From NCBI GenBank assembly GCA_035296965.1, contig DATGZX010000383.1, positions 1-64,000 of the forward strand: 64,000 nucleotides of DNA. Direction: 5' to 3'. Every line of letters begins with the position of its first letter. Position 1 is the first letter of the stretch. The notes under the pieces were generated by a model. The model saw only the letters and a program-made list of their open reading frames with translations. It had not been told where the DNA came from and ran no database searches. Positions 63,886-64,000 of the stretch are shown piece after piece. Source of the DNA: DATGZX01 sp035296965 (GTDB lineage: Bacteria; Planctomycetota; Planctomycetia; Gemmatales; Gemmataceae). The translations under genes were made by a program, and so were the position numbers.

Positions 63886-64000
63886 GCCATGCCCACGGCT
63901 TTTGCGTGGGCATGCGAGCAACATTGGGCCCGGCTGCGATTTGTCCTCCGGGAGGAGGCAATGTCCTGCCGCTTGAAATCAGAACGTATTTCTTTACCAC
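63886..64000. mobile_element. Repeat family R1, copy 4 (runs off the window)
   Basis: GCCATGCCCACGGCTTTTGCGTGGGCATGCGAGCAAC opens the copy and GAAATCAGAACGTATTTC follows as in copy 1. The right part lies beyond the window. It is upstream of the MazE-like gene. Confidence 0.75.

Overview
The window reads as chromosomal DNA of a planctomycete, most likely near Gemmata (Gemmatales). That is an inference from gene content. It carries the planctomycete-typical pairs DUF1549/DUF1553 + DUF1501 and DUF1592-group + DUF1552, an hpnC-hpnD-hpnE squalene cluster, a glycine-tailed RRM protein, a high GC content, and many short palindromic repeats between genes. There is no rRNA gene, CRISPR array or complete insertion sequence.

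1-5.9 kb: the tail of motA and two MotB-like stator genes, separated from motA by a 315-base leader that may hold a riboswitch-like element. Then come tRNA-Pro and parB on the minus strand, with a near-perfect parS site just upstream of parB, then a nucleotidyltransferase and a PseG-like protein. 6-18.3 kb: two separate PolX repair polymerases, the squalene operon hpnCDE (minus), an RRM protein, an infA-like gene interrupted by an amber codon, ligA and pncB. The order ligA-polX-pncB looks operonic. 18.3-31.6 kb: secreted sialidase-like protein, APC permease, a three-part drug efflux set (outer-membrane lipoprotein, EmrB-type and EmrA-type), a serpin, a TlpA-like lipoprotein and an FG-GAP protein with a haem motif. 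32-41.2 kb: hybrid histidine kinase, DUF1549/DUF1553 protein, DUF1501 protein flanked by two related inverted-repeat elements, PIG-L deacetylase and a lipoprotein. 41.4-48.7 kb: BlaI/BlaR1-like pair, error-prone dnaE2 with a palindrome inside its reading frame, DUF72 protein and hicBA. 49-54.7 kb: large DUF1592-group cytochrome-like protein and its DUF1552 partner.

54.7-64 kb is an accessory region. It holds MITE-like repeats, a small HTH protein, a CopG/ParD-like antitoxin, a SWIM zinc-finger protein translationally coupled to a 951-residue helical-repeat protein, a DUF433 antitoxin, an orphan Imm1 immunity protein, a decayed transposase start and a MazEF-type pair. One repeat family (about 260 bases, inverted hairpin ends) occurs four times here. 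In two cases a toxin gene that should follow its antitoxin ends after about 15-18 recognisable codons, at or close to a copy of this repeat.

How the genes fit together: motB and the sugar genes suggest motility and surface glycosylation; polX, ligA and dnaE2 form a repair and mutagenesis set; hpnCDE makes squalene for hopanoids or C30 carotenoids; the DUF15xx pairs are probably envelope-associated. The most novel-looking features are the SWIM/helical-repeat pair, the amber-interrupted infA with its full 3' end preserved, the in-frame palindrome in dnaE2, and the repeat family linked to broken toxin genes.
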